A stretch of 64,000 bases of DNA from Streptomyces sp. A3M-1-3 (lineage in GTDB: Bacteria; Actinomycetota; Actinomycetes; Streptomycetales; Streptomycetaceae): NCBI RefSeq assembly GCF_024213665.1, contig NZ_JANAVP010000004.1, positions 246,741-310,740 of the forward strand, in the 5' to 3' direction. The position numbers and the translations under genes were made by a program. Below are positions 50,130-58,533 of the stretch, piece after piece. The notes below the pieces were generated by a model, which saw nothing but the letters and a program-made list of their open reading frames with translations, did not search any database and was not told where the DNA came from. Numbering within the stretch: the first letter of the stretch is position 1; every line of letters starts with the position of its first letter.

Positions 50130-50701
50130 TCTTCCCCTCGTTTCAGGCCCGGGCCGTGCGACGCCTGACCACGCGTCAGCGGCGCCCAACTGGGCATGTG
50201 TCTTTCATGCAGCTCCTGCTCGGGGCGCCCACACTATTGGGCCGCTCACCACAAGCGCACAGCCCGGACGCTCACTTCCGTGTCCGCGGCGTACGACCGA
50301 CATTCCTTGATCCTCTGCCCTGCGAGACAACCCTACGGGGGTAGGGTGTGTCAACAGATTGACCGGAATGATGGTTGACGTTTGAACCGGTGCAGAGTTG
50401 GCAAAGTTCTCTATCTGCGCAGGCCGGTACCACGGGCCGTGGCTACCGGACAGGGCGCGTGACTCCCGGGCGGTCGCGGTACCGGGAGAGGTACCTGGCG
50501 TCCATGCGGTACCGGAGTCTGAGCGGCCAGGCGCCCGACGCGACGGGCTTGCGGTTCCGGACGAACAGGGTGCGACCGCCCACGTCCGGCATGGAGACGG
50601 GCGCCATGCGCGCGGCCTTGCACGCGTCGGGATCGACCGGGACAACCCCTTGAGGGGAGCGGCGGTATTGCGTCCGGCGGTCTCCGCCCGGAGCCGCGCC
50701 G
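50130..50701. other. Upstream region of the NRPS operon and adjacent sequence without genes
   Basis: Contains the CsoR box (50,329) and the minus-strand TTGACA (complement of 50,348-50,353). Bases 50,400-50,701 hold only frames with biased Arg/Pro content; one minus-strand stretch ('RNRKPVASGAWPLRLRYRMD') might be a remnant but was not identified. Confidence 0.6.
50329..50347. promoter_or_regulatory. CsoR-type operator in the NRPS promoter
   Basis: AACCCTACGGGGGTAGGGT, very close to the known Bacillus CsoR site pattern TACCCTACGGGGGTA. It begins immediately downstream of a perfect minus-strand TTGACA, in the expected -35/-10 spacer, about 200 bases before the NRPS start. This is the clearest sign that the operon is copper-regulated. 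Confidence 0.75.
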
Positions 50702-51135
50702 TCATCCACGTCTTGGGCAGGGCATGCCCCACGCCCCGTACGTCGCCGAAGTGCCCGCGGCGAAGACGTTGCGCAACGCCGGCACTGCCGGCGTGGCGTC
50801 GACCTTCACCAGGCGGTGCTCGCTGAGCAGTTCGTCCGGAAGGGCGAGGTCGCGCCCGCGGGGGGGCTGGTGACGGCGATCAGGTCGGCACCGAGGGTGG
50901 CGTCGGACAGCACCAGCTCGCCGCCGTCGATTCACTCGGCGCGAGCGTGCCTGACGGTCTCGACCCCGACGGTCCCCGCGGTGGAAGCAAGCCGGCCGGC
51001 GGCCCGCTCTCCGAACTGCCGGTCCACGGCGCCGCCGTCCTCGACGACGAGAACCCGTACGGCCGTCCGTCCGGCGCTCCACGTCCCGCGTGCGATCCGG
51101 CCCGCGTACTCCAGACCCGGGGCCGATCCGCTCAC
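50702..51135 (-). pseudogene. Broken FAD/NAD(P)-dependent oxidoreductase
   Basis: Pieces on the minus strand: 'RTAVRVLVVEDGGAVDRQFG' (N-terminal nucleotide-binding beta1 region with lost glycines), an in-frame TGA, then 'IDGGELVLSDATLGADLIAVT', a frame change, and 'HRLVKVDATPAVPALRNVFAAGTSA', the conserved region before the FAD aspartate. Several frameshifts and a stop; looks like an NDH-2/AIF-type oxidoreductase relic. Confidence 0.65.
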
Positions 51136-51339
51136 CGGTCAGCAGGAACGCGACCGCGCCCTCGGTCAACGCGGCGACCGGATCCCGGAGTTGCCGGACC
51201 CGTGGGAGTCCACGGGAAGAGCGCATGCTTGTCGCCGCCCGGTGTGCGGCGGCGATCCGCGGGCGCACCTGGGCGAGGCCCAGCCACTGCCGGCCCACCT
51301 GCCCGACTGGCCCGATCACCAGCCGCTGGACAAGGCCGA

Positions 51340-51704
51340 GCATGGTCGGCTGTTGGCCGCGTCCACCGTGTCCTGCGTCGGCGCGGCGGAGACGGCCGGC
51401 ACCGTCAAGCTGGCACAGACCGCGGCCCCTGCGCTACGCGCTCGACCTGATACTCGCCGCCGACCCGGCGCGCGTCCGGTACGAGGCCGTGCACTCGGAA
51501 GAGGGCGGCCGGTTCCTCAACGCCGAGAGCCGGTACCTCCTCGTCGAGGCCGACGAGGACCAGGCCCCCCTAGCCCCGCCCGCCGGATACCGCTGGGCCA
51601 CCACCGGCCAGCTGACCACCCTTGTCCGCCACGGCCACTACCTCAACGTGCAGGCCCGCACCCTGCTCGCCTGCCTCAACGCGGCGGCGGGGCACGGCCG
51701 ATGA
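51340..51704 (+). pseudogene. C-terminal remnant of NDP-hexose 2,3-dehydratase
   Basis: From about 51,430 the frame encodes 'RYALDLILAADPARVRYEAV' and 'SRYLLVEADE', then 'YRWATTGQLTTLVRHGHYLN' and 'VQARTLLACL', the C-terminal repeat of 2,3-dehydratases used in 2-deoxysugar formation. A fragment 'GTVKLAQTAAP' sits just before in another frame, and nothing of the first half is seen. The stop overlaps the ketoreductase ATG, so the original operon coupling is preserved. Confidence 0.75.
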
Positions 51705-52675
51705 CTCCGGTACGCATCGGAGTCCTCGGCTGCGCCGACATCGCACGCCGCCGCATGCTCCCCGCCATGGCCGCCACGGACGGTGTCGAGATCGCCGCGG
51801 TCGCGAGCGGCGACGCGGCCAGGGCGCGGGAACTCGCCGGGCAGTTCGGCGCCCGGCCGGTGCACGGCTACGCCGCACTCCTCGACCGCGACGACGTCGA
51901 CGCCGTGTACGTGCCGCTGCCGGCCGCACTGCACGAGGAGTGGACCGAGGCCGCCCTTCGCGCGGGAAAGCATGTACTCGCCGAGAAGCCGCTCACCACC
52001 GGCCCGGCGGGCACCGGCCGGCTCATGGCGCCGGCCGAGCGGTCCGGGCGGGTCCTGATGGAGAACGTGATGTTCGTCCATCACCCCCAGCACGCCGCCG
52101 TCGCGAAGCTCGTCGCAGACGGGGCGATCGGTGAAGTACGCGCCTTCCAGGCGGCCTTCGCGATCCCCGCACTGCCCGAGGACAACATCCGCCACCGCGC
52201 CGACCTCGGCGGCGGAGCCCTGTGGGACACCGGCGTCTACCCGGTCCGGGCGGCCCTGCACCACCTGGGCGACAGTCTGCGCGTGGTGGGGGCCACCCTC
52301 GTGCAGCAGCCTGGACGGACGGTCGACACGGGCGGTGCGGCACTGCTGCGCACCCCCGAAGGGGTGAGCGCACAGCTCGTCTTCGGGCTGGACCACGCCT
52401 ACCGGTCCTCGTACGAGATCTGGGGAAGCGAGGGGCGCATCACGGTCGACCGGGCCTTCACCCCGCCGGCCGATATGCCACCCCAAGTCCTGCTTGAGCG
52501 GCGCTCCGGCACCGAGCGCATCGCGCTGCCCGCCGCCGATCAGGTGGCCCGCACGGTGGCCGCGTTCGCGGACGCGGTCCGTACCGGCGGGAAGCCGGAT
52601 CCGGATCCGGTGTGTCTGCGCCAGGCCGAGCTGCTGCACGACGTGCGCGTACACGCCTCGGTTGACTCGGCTTGA
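51701..52675 (+). CDS. NDP-hexose 3-ketoreductase (Gfo/Idh/MocA family)
   Basis: 324 residues with Rossmann 'IGVLGCADIARRRMLPAM', the conserved 'HVLAEKPLTT' (Lys), and 'GGGALWDTGVYPVRAAL'. In deoxysugar pathways this enzyme follows the 2,3-dehydratase, reducing the 3-keto group. It seems intact, while its partner is broken. Without other sugar genes nearby it is probably an orphan. Confidence 0.85.
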   Translation: MTPVRIGVLGCADIARRRMLPAMAATDGVEIAAVASGDAARARELAGQFGARPVHGYAALLDRDDVDAVYVPLPAALHEEWTEAALRAGKHVLAEKPLTTGPAGTGRLMAPAERSGRVLMENVMFVHHPQHAAVAKLVADGAIGEVRAFQAAFAIPALPEDNIRHRADLGGGALWDTGVYPVRAALHHLGDSLRVVGATLVQQPGRTVDTGGAALLRTPEGVSAQLVFGLDHAYRSSYEIWGSEGRITVDRAFTPPADMPPQVLLERRSGTERIALPAADQVARTVAAFADAVRTGGKPDPDPVCLRQAELLHDVRVHASVDSA

Positions 52676-52694
52676 CTTGAACCATGGCTTAAGT
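52675..52694. promoter_or_regulatory. Imperfect SoxR-type operator
   Basis: ACTTGAACCATGGCTTAAGT, same layout as the perfect box at 55,374 with two changes, preceded by TTG. It begins at the ketoreductase stop. The nearest gene downstream is the FMN-reductase relic 400 bases away. Confidence 0.5.
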
Positions 52695-53101
52695 TGCAGC
52701 TCTCCTCATGGGTCAGTCCACCACCGCAACCGTTCCTATGGACTGAGAGTGAGTCCGATCAGCCGCACGCTCCGAACGGTCTTGAGCGCACTGGTCCCCG
52801 GCGTACTCGACCCCGAGGCGGCGACACGCATCCCGTGCGTGGTCCGGTCCCGGGAGGCCAGTTCCCTGTGCGACCTGGCCAAGTGGGTACGGCCAGAGGC
52901 AACGGGGAGGCCCAAACCATCTCTCTGGTGGAGAGGGGGCCCGCACGCCGGCACCGTTCCCGGCGTCCCAGATCGCAGCACGGACACTACCGGGGGAGCG
53001 GCCAGTTTCCCGAATCCAGACCTCGCGAGCGATGCCCATCCGGCCTCGTCTCACTCCCGCACACTCAACCGCCAACAGTTCCTCACCCCTTGGGAGAACT
53101 C
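52695..53101. other. 407-base stretch without a gene, contains a copy of the recQ 3' flank
   Basis: Bases 52,729-52,801 repeat the window's last 77 bases (end of recQ and what follows). The rest encodes no supported protein; a minus-strand frame and 'GTG AGT CCG' frame from 52,751 are open but unrecognised. Confidence 0.6.
52729..52801. repeat. Direct repeat of the recQ 3' end and downstream sequence (copy A)
   Basis: Aligns with 63,924-64,000 with six mismatches and one 4-base gap. Begins with ACCGTTCCT and ends with CACTGGTCCCCGG. Copy B is cut by the window edge, so the repeat may be longer. Confidence 0.85.
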
Positions 53102-53102
53102 C

Positions 53103-53695
53103 ATGTCAGCCCCCGGCATCCGCGTCGCGGCAATCGCCGGAGCGTCCGGGACGGCCGCTTCGGCCCGGTCGTCTCGAGCTGGTTCGTCGACCGGGCCGAA
53201 CAACACGGCGGTTTCGAGGTCGACATCGTCGACCTCGCCGAGGCGGACCTGCCGGTGATCCTCCCGTCCTTCGGCAGCGAGCCGTCGCCCGAGGCGGCCG
53301 CCGCGGTCGCTGTGATCATCCGTTTCGCGGGTGACTCGGGTGACGGTATGCAGCTCACCGGTGACCGGTTCACGTCGGAGACGGTGTCGTTCGGCAACGA
53401 CTTGTCGACGCTGCCGAACTTCCCGGCCGAGATCCGGGCCCCTGCCGACACGCTGCCGGACGTCTCGTCGTTTCAGCTGCACTTCGCCGACCACGACATC
53501 CTCACCCCCGGTGACGCCCCGAGCCACAACCCCATCGGGGTACTCCGCAGCGTCGACCGGCCCGTCTACGACACCCAGATGGCCGACCAACTCGACGCCG
53601 CCATCGAACACAACGGCAAGGGCGACCTGTCCGCCCTCCTCACCGGAAACGACACCTGGACGGTCACGGGAGCACACCATGACTTCGACCGATGA
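53103..53695 (+). pseudogene. Mosaic relic: FMN reductase start, KorA N-terminus, KorB C-terminus
   Basis: ATG 53103 begins '[13 protein letters not shown]', an NADPH-dependent FMN reductase start, then a frameshift; the other frame continues '[20 protein letters not shown]'. This runs into '[20 protein letters not shown]' and '[18 protein letters not shown]', the N-terminus of 2-oxoacid:ferredoxin oxidoreductase alpha (KorA), which joins after '[10 protein letters not shown]' to '[20 protein letters not shown]', the C-terminus of the beta subunit. Catalytic parts of all three are missing. Confidence 0.75.
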
Positions 53696-53999
53696 CGAGA
53701 TCACCGCTCTGCGCGACCGACTCGGGGAACTGACCGACCGCGCCGAGCTCAGGGACCTGTTCGACCGGTACGTCGTCTCTCTCGACCTGATCGGCGAACG
53801 GGACTACGACGACGACTGGTTCCGCACCGTCTTCACCGACGACGCCACGTTCACCTTCCCCATCGGCGACCAGCTGGCGGTTCGACGACGTGGCCTTCCA
53901 CGTCGTATGGGCCACCGGAGAGCCGCTGCCGTCGATGGCCCATACGACGTACTGACTGAACCCACTCAGAAGGGCCTTCGCCGCCCGAGGAGCGACTGA
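53679..53999 (+). pseudogene. Truncated SnoaL-like (NTF2-fold) protein
   Basis: ATG 53679. The first ~65 residues ('LTDRAELRDLFDRYVVSLDL', 'WFRTVFTDDATFTFPIGD') are a typical SnoaL_4 start. From about 53,875 the sequence changes to unrelated Arg-rich translation, so the second half of the cone-shaped fold is lost. Confidence 0.65.
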
Positions 54000-54003
54000 T
54001 CGC

Positions 54004-54914
54004 ATGACCGAGTTGCCGAGTACGAAACCTTCACGGGTGCGTGAGATCACCCTCGACGCGGATGGCATCCCGCTGTCCGGACTGCTCGCCGAGCCTCCGC
54101 AAGGTCCGCCCCGGGCCGTGGTCGTCGCCGTGCACGGCGGCGGCATGCGCGCCGGGTACTTCGACAGCCGGGCCCGCCCCGGGCTGTCGCTGCTGGAACT
54201 CGGGGCCGAACTCGGCTACACCGTGCTGGCCGTGGACCGTCCGGGTTACGGGCGGTCCGCCGCCCAGCTGCCGGCCGGCCAGGTACTCGCCGAGCAGTCC
54301 GTGACGCTGCACGCCGCCCTGGCCGACTTCGCCCGCCGTCACCCGCTCGGCGCAGGCTATTTCACGGTGGCCCACTCCAACGGCGGCAAGCCCGCCCTGG
54401 CGGCCGCCGCCGACGAGGGCGGCGACACCCTGCTGGGGCTGGACATCTCCGGCCTCGGCCTCGCCTACGCCGTCGATCTGCCGCAGCTTCCCGGCGCGGA
54501 CCTGCATGGGGAGTGGCGGCGGCACTGGGGCGCGCTGCGGCTCTACCCGCCGGGCGCCTTCCAGCAGGGCCGCTCCCTGGTCGCCCCTGTTCCCGCGCTG
54601 GAGGCCGCCGAACTGCCGCTGTGGCCCGAGCTGTATCCCGGTATCGCGGCGCGGGTGGGCGTCCCGGTCCGTTTCACCTTCGCGGAGCAGGAGCAGTGGT
54701 GGCGCCACGACGACGAGGCGCTGGACGCCATGGCCGGGCTGCTGGCGGCGCCGAAGGTGACGTTCGCGCGGCAGCCGGACGCCGGACACAACATCAGTCT
54801 CGGCTGGCGGCTCGCACATACCACTTCCGGGCCATGGCGTTCCTGGAGGAGTGCCTGCTGGCGCGCGACGCCGCGGTTCCCGTCAGGACTCCCTCAGGCG
54901 TCAGGACTCCATGA
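54004..54914 (+). pseudogene. Alpha/beta hydrolase with a late frameshift
   Basis: 'VVVAVHGGGMRAGYF', 'VLAVDRPGYGRS', the nucleophile-elbow-like 'VAHSNGGKPALAAA' and 'DAGHNISLG' (catalytic His) are clear. At about 54,808 the frame breaks: 'LGW' should continue as 'AARTYHFRAMAFLEECLLAR', which is in the +1 frame and ends at 54,914; one missing G in TGGCGG restores it. Either a real mutation or a sequence error. Confidence 0.75.
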
Positions 54915-55356
54915 GCCGCCGTGCGCCGGGGCCCTGCTCCGCGAGTACGTCGTCGGGGTTGGCGAGCGCGCACTTGCTGATGGACATGCAGCCGCAACCG
55001 ATGCACTCGCTGAGCTGGTTCCGCAGGCGTTCGAGCTGCCGGATGCGTGCGTCGAGGTCGTCGTGCCAGTGCTGGGAGATACAGGCCCAGTCCTCCCGGG
55101 TGGGGGTGCGGTCCTCGGGCAGCAGGCCGAGGGCGTGACGCACGTCCGCGAGGGGGATGCCGACCGCCTGCGAGGCCCGTACGAAGGCGACGCGGCGCAG
55201 GGTGTCACGGGTGTAGCGGCGCTGGTTTCCGGCGGTGCGGCGGCTGCTGATCAGCCCCTCGCGCTCGTAGAAGCGCAGCGCGGAGGCCGGTACTCCGCTG
55301 CGTGCGGACAGCTCTCCGACCGTGATTTCCGGAACCGCCGATGACGTCTCAGGCAT
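54901..55356 (-). CDS. soxR: Redox-sensing activator SoxR
   Basis: 151 residues, MerR-type HTH ('GELSARSGVPASALRFYERE'), dimer helix and the [2Fe-2S] cluster CIGCGCMSISKC (C-x2-C-x-C-x5-C). ATG 55356. In Streptomyces SoxR responds to redox-active compounds such as actinorhodin rather than superoxide. A perfect palindromic site lies in the divergent promoter. Confidence 0.93.
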   Translation of the reverse strand: MPETSSAVPEITVGELSARSGVPASALRFYEREGLISSRRTAGNQRRYTRDTLRRVAFVRASQAVGIPLADVRHALGLLPEDRTPTREDWACISQHWHDDLDARIRQLERLRNQLSECIGCGCMSISKCALANPDDVLAEQGPGARRLMES

Positions 55357-55373
55357 ACCAGAACAGTAGCTTG

Positions 55374-55393
55374 ACTTAAACCTCTGTTTAAGT
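55374..55393. promoter_or_regulatory. Perfect SoxR-type operator
   Basis: ACTTAAACCTCTGTTTAAGT, 8-bp perfect arms with a 4-base centre, preceded by TTG, between soxR and the DsbA-like gene. MerR-family proteins bind such sites in stretched promoters. Confidence 0.8.
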
Positions 55394-55407
55394 TGGAGGG
55401 TTGAACC

Positions 55408-56088
55408 ATGGATCTGAACACACGTACTCCGCGCACGGTCGAGTTCGTACTCGACCTCATCTGCGTCCACTCGTACATCGCGTTCACCCGCTTCTCCCGG
55501 GCGGCCGCGCTCTACCGCGACGCCGGGGGCGTGGTCGACATCGTCTTCCGTCCCTGCCAGGTCGCCCCCGACGCACCCGCCTCCGGCCGGCCGCTGTTCG
55601 AGGTGCACAAGGCGGCCTTCGGCGAGCAGCAGGCCCGCGCCATCGCGCAGGACACCTCCTTCGGCGCCGAGGACGGCCTGCGGGTGGACTTCGAGCGGGC
55701 CGTGCACACCAACACCTTTGAGGCACACCGGCTGCTCGCCACCGCCGCCTCCCAGGGCGCCGGCGAGGCCATGGCGGAGCGCCTCTTCCGTGCCTACATG
55801 ACCGATGGCCTGAACATCGGCGATCCCGGCACCCTGGCGCGCCTGGCCGCCGAGATCGGGGTCGGGGTCGAGGTCGAGGTCGGAGTCGGAGTCGAGCAGA
55901 GCGAGGACGGTGCGGCCGCGCTCACTGCCGAACTGGACCGGATGCGCGGCCTGGGCATCACGTCGGTGCCTCTCATCCTGTTCGACAACGGAACGGCCTT
56001 CTCCGGCTCCCAGCCGGAGTCCGTCTACCTCAAGGCCCTCGCCACGCCACCCGTCCCCGCCTCCGCCTGGAAAGGCCGACATCGATGA
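55408..56088 (+). CDS. DsbA/FrnE-like thioredoxin-fold oxidoreductase
   Basis: 226 residues; the active-site region reads 'DLICVHSYIAF', so C19-V-H-S22 replaces the usual CxxC. C-terminal 'GITSVPLILFDN' carries the cis-Pro loop. A Val/Gly/Glu repeat (VGVEVEVGVGVE) near residue 150 comes from a tandem DNA repeat at 55,857-55,896. ATG 55408 follows GGAGGGTTGAACC. First gene of the SoxR-controlled operon. Confidence 0.8.
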   Translation: MDLNTRTPRTVEFVLDLICVHSYIAFTRFSRAAALYRDAGGVVDIVFRPCQVAPDAPASGRPLFEVHKAAFGEQQARAIAQDTSFGAEDGLRVDFERAVHTNTFEAHRLLATAASQGAGEAMAERLFRAYMTDGLNIGDPGTLARLAAEIGVGVEVEVGVGVEQSEDGAAALTAELDRMRGLGITSVPLILFDNGTAFSGSQPESVYLKALATPPVPASAWKGRHR

Positions 56089-56219
56089 CACCCGCCACAC
56101 TCGAACGTGAGGCCGTCCTGCTCCGCGACGACGCCGCCGAGGCGGCACCTCCGGTCCTCCTCGCGGGAGAGGACGACGAGGCCGCCGCCGACCCGCACAT
56201 CGTCCGCGGCATCGACTGA
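56085..56219 (+). CDS. Small acidic peptide gene (44 aa)
   Basis: ATG overlaps the previous stop (ATGA), and the MFS GTG starts ten bases after its TGA. The peptide has alternating Ala/Glu/Asp and ends 'DPHIVRGID'. No family recognised. Coupling suggests it is translated. Confidence 0.5.
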   Translation: MTPATLEREAVLLRDDAAEAAPPVLLAGEDDEAAADPHIVRGID

Positions 56220-56229
56220 GGGGCAGCCG

Positions 56230-57576
56230 GTGAAGACGTTCAAGCGGATGTTCGAGGCCCTGACGGTCCGCAACTTCCGGCTCTTCGCCGTGGGCCAGCT
56301 GCTGTCCGTGACGTGCACGTGGATGATGTTCATCGCTCAGGACTGGATGGTGCTGTCCCTGTCCGGGGACTCCGCGACCGCACTCGGCCTGGTGACCGCA
56401 CTGCAGTTCACGCCGATGCTGCTGCTCACCCTCCTCGGAGGCCGGCTCGCGGACCGGTACGACAAGCGAGGGCTGCTCGTCGGGGCGAATCTCGCCTCCG
56501 GGGTGCTCTCCCTGCTGCTCGCCATCATGACCTTCAGCGGTGGTGTGCAGCTGTGGCACCTCTATCTGTTCGCGGCAGGACTGGGCACCGTGAACGCGGT
56601 GGAGGCGCCCACCCGGATGGCGTTCGTCAGCGAGATGGTGGGCTCCGAGCTGCTGCCGAACGCCTCCGCGCTCAGTGCCGCGTACTTCAACGCCGCGCGG
56701 GTCGTCGGCCCGGCCCTGGCCGGACTGCTCATCAGCCGGTTCGACACCGGACCGGTGTTCCTGCTCAACGCGCTCAGCTATCTGGCCAGCGTCGTCGCCC
56801 TGCTCCTGATGAACCCCGGCGCCCTGCACCGCGCGGCCGAACGCTCCCGCCGTACAGGGGTGCTGGACGGGCTGCACTATCTCCGGAGCCGGTCCGATCT
56901 GCTGCTGCCGATCGCCCTGGTCGGAGTCGTCGGCATGTTCGGCTTCAACTTCCAGTTGACGCTGCCCCTGCTGGCCAAAACGGTGTTCCACGCCGAGGCC
57001 TCCTCGTTCGGGCTGCTGGCCAGCGCGCTCGCCGCGGGATCGCTGCTCGCGGCCTTCGCCACCACGGCCCGCCGGTCGCGGCCGTCCGCCGCCGTGGTCA
57101 TCGGAGCCGCCCTCGCCTTCGGGGTACTGGAGACCGTCGCCGGTCTGGCCCCGACGTTCACCGTGGCGCTGTTCCTGCTGGCCGGCACCGGCTTCGCCTC
57201 GATCTACTTCGCGCAGGCGGCGAACCACCGGATCCAGCTCGGGACCGATCCGGCGTACCGGGGCCGGGTCATGGCTCTGTACACGGTGATCCTGCAGGGC
57301 TCAACCCCGGTCGGAGCCATGTTCATCGGCTGGCTCGGCCAGCACTGGGGAGCCCGCTCCGGGTTCTACGCCGGAGGTCTGGCCACCCTGGTCGCGGCGC
57401 TGGCGGCACTGGCGTGGCACCTACGCCGGCCGGACGGCCGGAAGCCGTCCTCCGGGGACGAGGAGGATCAACGGCAAGGACCATCGGCTCGATCCATTGA
57501 AAACCGCCAGCCCGGTTTGTTAGTGTCCTCGTTCCCGGATATCCCGGATTCCCGGACCAATGGGGACGACCGTTGA
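56230..57576 (+). CDS. MFS exporter (EntS-like MFS_3)
   Basis: 448 residues from GTG 56230 (GGGGCAGCC upstream), about 12 membrane helices, with 'FRLFAVGQLLSVTCTWM' and 'LGGRLADRYDKR' typical of the siderophore/drug exporter subgroup. In an operon with SoxR control it could export redox-active compounds. Confidence 0.88.
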   Translation: MKTFKRMFEALTVRNFRLFAVGQLLSVTCTWMMFIAQDWMVLSLSGDSATALGLVTALQFTPMLLLTLLGGRLADRYDKRGLLVGANLASGVLSLLLAIMTFSGGVQLWHLYLFAAGLGTVNAVEAPTRMAFVSEMVGSELLPNASALSAAYFNAARVVGPALAGLLISRFDTGPVFLLNALSYLASVVALLLMNPGALHRAAERSRRTGVLDGLHYLRSRSDLLLPIALVGVVGMFGFNFQLTLPLLAKTVFHAEASSFGLLASALAAGSLLAAFATTARRSRPSAAVVIGAALAFGVLETVAGLAPTFTVALFLLAGTGFASIYFAQAANHRIQLGTDPAYRGRVMALYTVILQGSTPVGAMFIGWLGQHWGARSGFYAGGLATLVAALAALAWHLRRPDGRKPSSGDEEDQRQGPSARSIENRQPGLLVSSFPDIPDSRTNGDDR

Positions 57577-58373
57577 GCGCCACTTCCGCTCCCGCACATC
57601 AGCACGGCACGGCATGGCTGGAGGCCGTCATGGGTGACGGCTTCACCGCGACACTGCAGGACGGCCTCAACCGCTCCCGGTACAGCCGCACCCGGCAGCC
57701 GGCCGACCTCAACGGCCCCTCCGCCGCCGCCCTTTCCCGCATCGCGGCCGAGCCGGACCACGGCGACCGCGTCTGGTCCGAGCGGCGCAGACCGGCCCGC
57801 GAGGTCCACGACGAGCTGGGCACCGCCCTCTCCACCGCCGCGCGCCGGATCGAGCTGCACGCCATCGAGACCGCGGAGACCTCCCACCTCGACGCCGCCC
57901 GGCACGCGATTCAGAAAGCCATCGACATCACCCGCAGGCTGACCGGCGGCCTGCAGGAGCAGACCGTGCTCCGTCCGCTGATCCAGGTGCTCCAGGAGTT
58001 CGCGGCCGGCGCCGCCCCGGAATCCACCCAGGTCCGGTTCAAGACCACGGGGGACGAGCGCCTGCTGTCGGATGTCTGCCGCCGGGAGCTGTTCCTGGCG
58101 GTACGGGAAGCGCTGCGGAATACGTTCCGGCACGCCCGCGCCGGACAGGTGACGGTGGCGCTGCGCTTCACCCGCCGCTGGGCGCACGCGGGCATCACCG
58201 ACGACGGCGTCGGTTTCGACACCGGCGACCTGCTGGCGCCCGGCCACCGGGCTCCGGGCCTTCGGTCGATGACCGACCGTATCGACGATCTCTGCGGCCG
58301 CCTCACGATAGCGAGCACCCCGGGCACCGGCACCCGCGTCGAGGTCCATCTCCCGCTGCGCCCGCAGAAGTAG
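57573..58373 (+). CDS. NarL-type histidine kinase-like ATPase without sensor domain
   Basis: TTG 57573 overlaps the MFS stop. 'REVHDELGTALSTAARRIEL' is a HisKA_3 box with the phospho-His, and 'LFLAVREALRNTFRHARAG', 'DDGVGFD', 'GLRSMTDRI' are HATPase N, G1 and G2 boxes. No transmembrane or sensor part, and no response regulator follows. The N-terminal ~70 residues are unrecognised. Confidence 0.8.
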   Translation: MSATSAPAHQHGTAWLEAVMGDGFTATLQDGLNRSRYSRTRQPADLNGPSAAALSRIAAEPDHGDRVWSERRRPAREVHDELGTALSTAARRIELHAIETAETSHLDAARHAIQKAIDITRRLTGGLQEQTVLRPLIQVLQEFAAGAAPESTQVRFKTTGDERLLSDVCRRELFLAVREALRNTFRHARAGQVTVALRFTRRWAHAGITDDGVGFDTGDLLAPGHRAPGLRSMTDRIDDLCGRLTIASTPGTGTRVEVHLPLRPQK

Positions 58374-58403
58374 GGGCCGTACGACAGGATCCGTTCGACA
58401 AGG

Positions 58404-58413
58404 GTCGTACGAC
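58404..58413. promoter_or_regulatory. Palindrome GTCGTACGAC in the kinase/TetR intergenic region
   Basis: Perfect 10-bp palindrome; CGTACGAC also appears 21 bases upstream as part of a direct repeat. Possible operator, unassigned. Confidence 0.3.
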
Positions 58414-58430
58414 AACGGCCGTCCGAGGGA

Positions 58431-58461
58431 AGGGCCTTGCCGGAAGCTCCGGCAAGGCCCT
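58431..58461 (+). terminator. 14-bp perfect terminator hairpin
   Basis: Arms AGGGCCTTGCCGGA and TCCGGCAAGGCCCT with a three-base loop, ending the SoxR-controlled operon. Confidence 0.85.
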
Positions 58462-58533
58462 CTCGCGGACCCGAACTCTCATCCGCCCGTCAGCCCGGCG
58501 CAACCGTCGGCACGGCGCAATGAAGGAGGCAGG

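Noticed and set aside
54901..57228. 775-residue minus-strand frame that includes SoxR at its end
   Set aside because: Only the last 151 residues are SoxR; the rest is antisense to DsbA and MFS genes.
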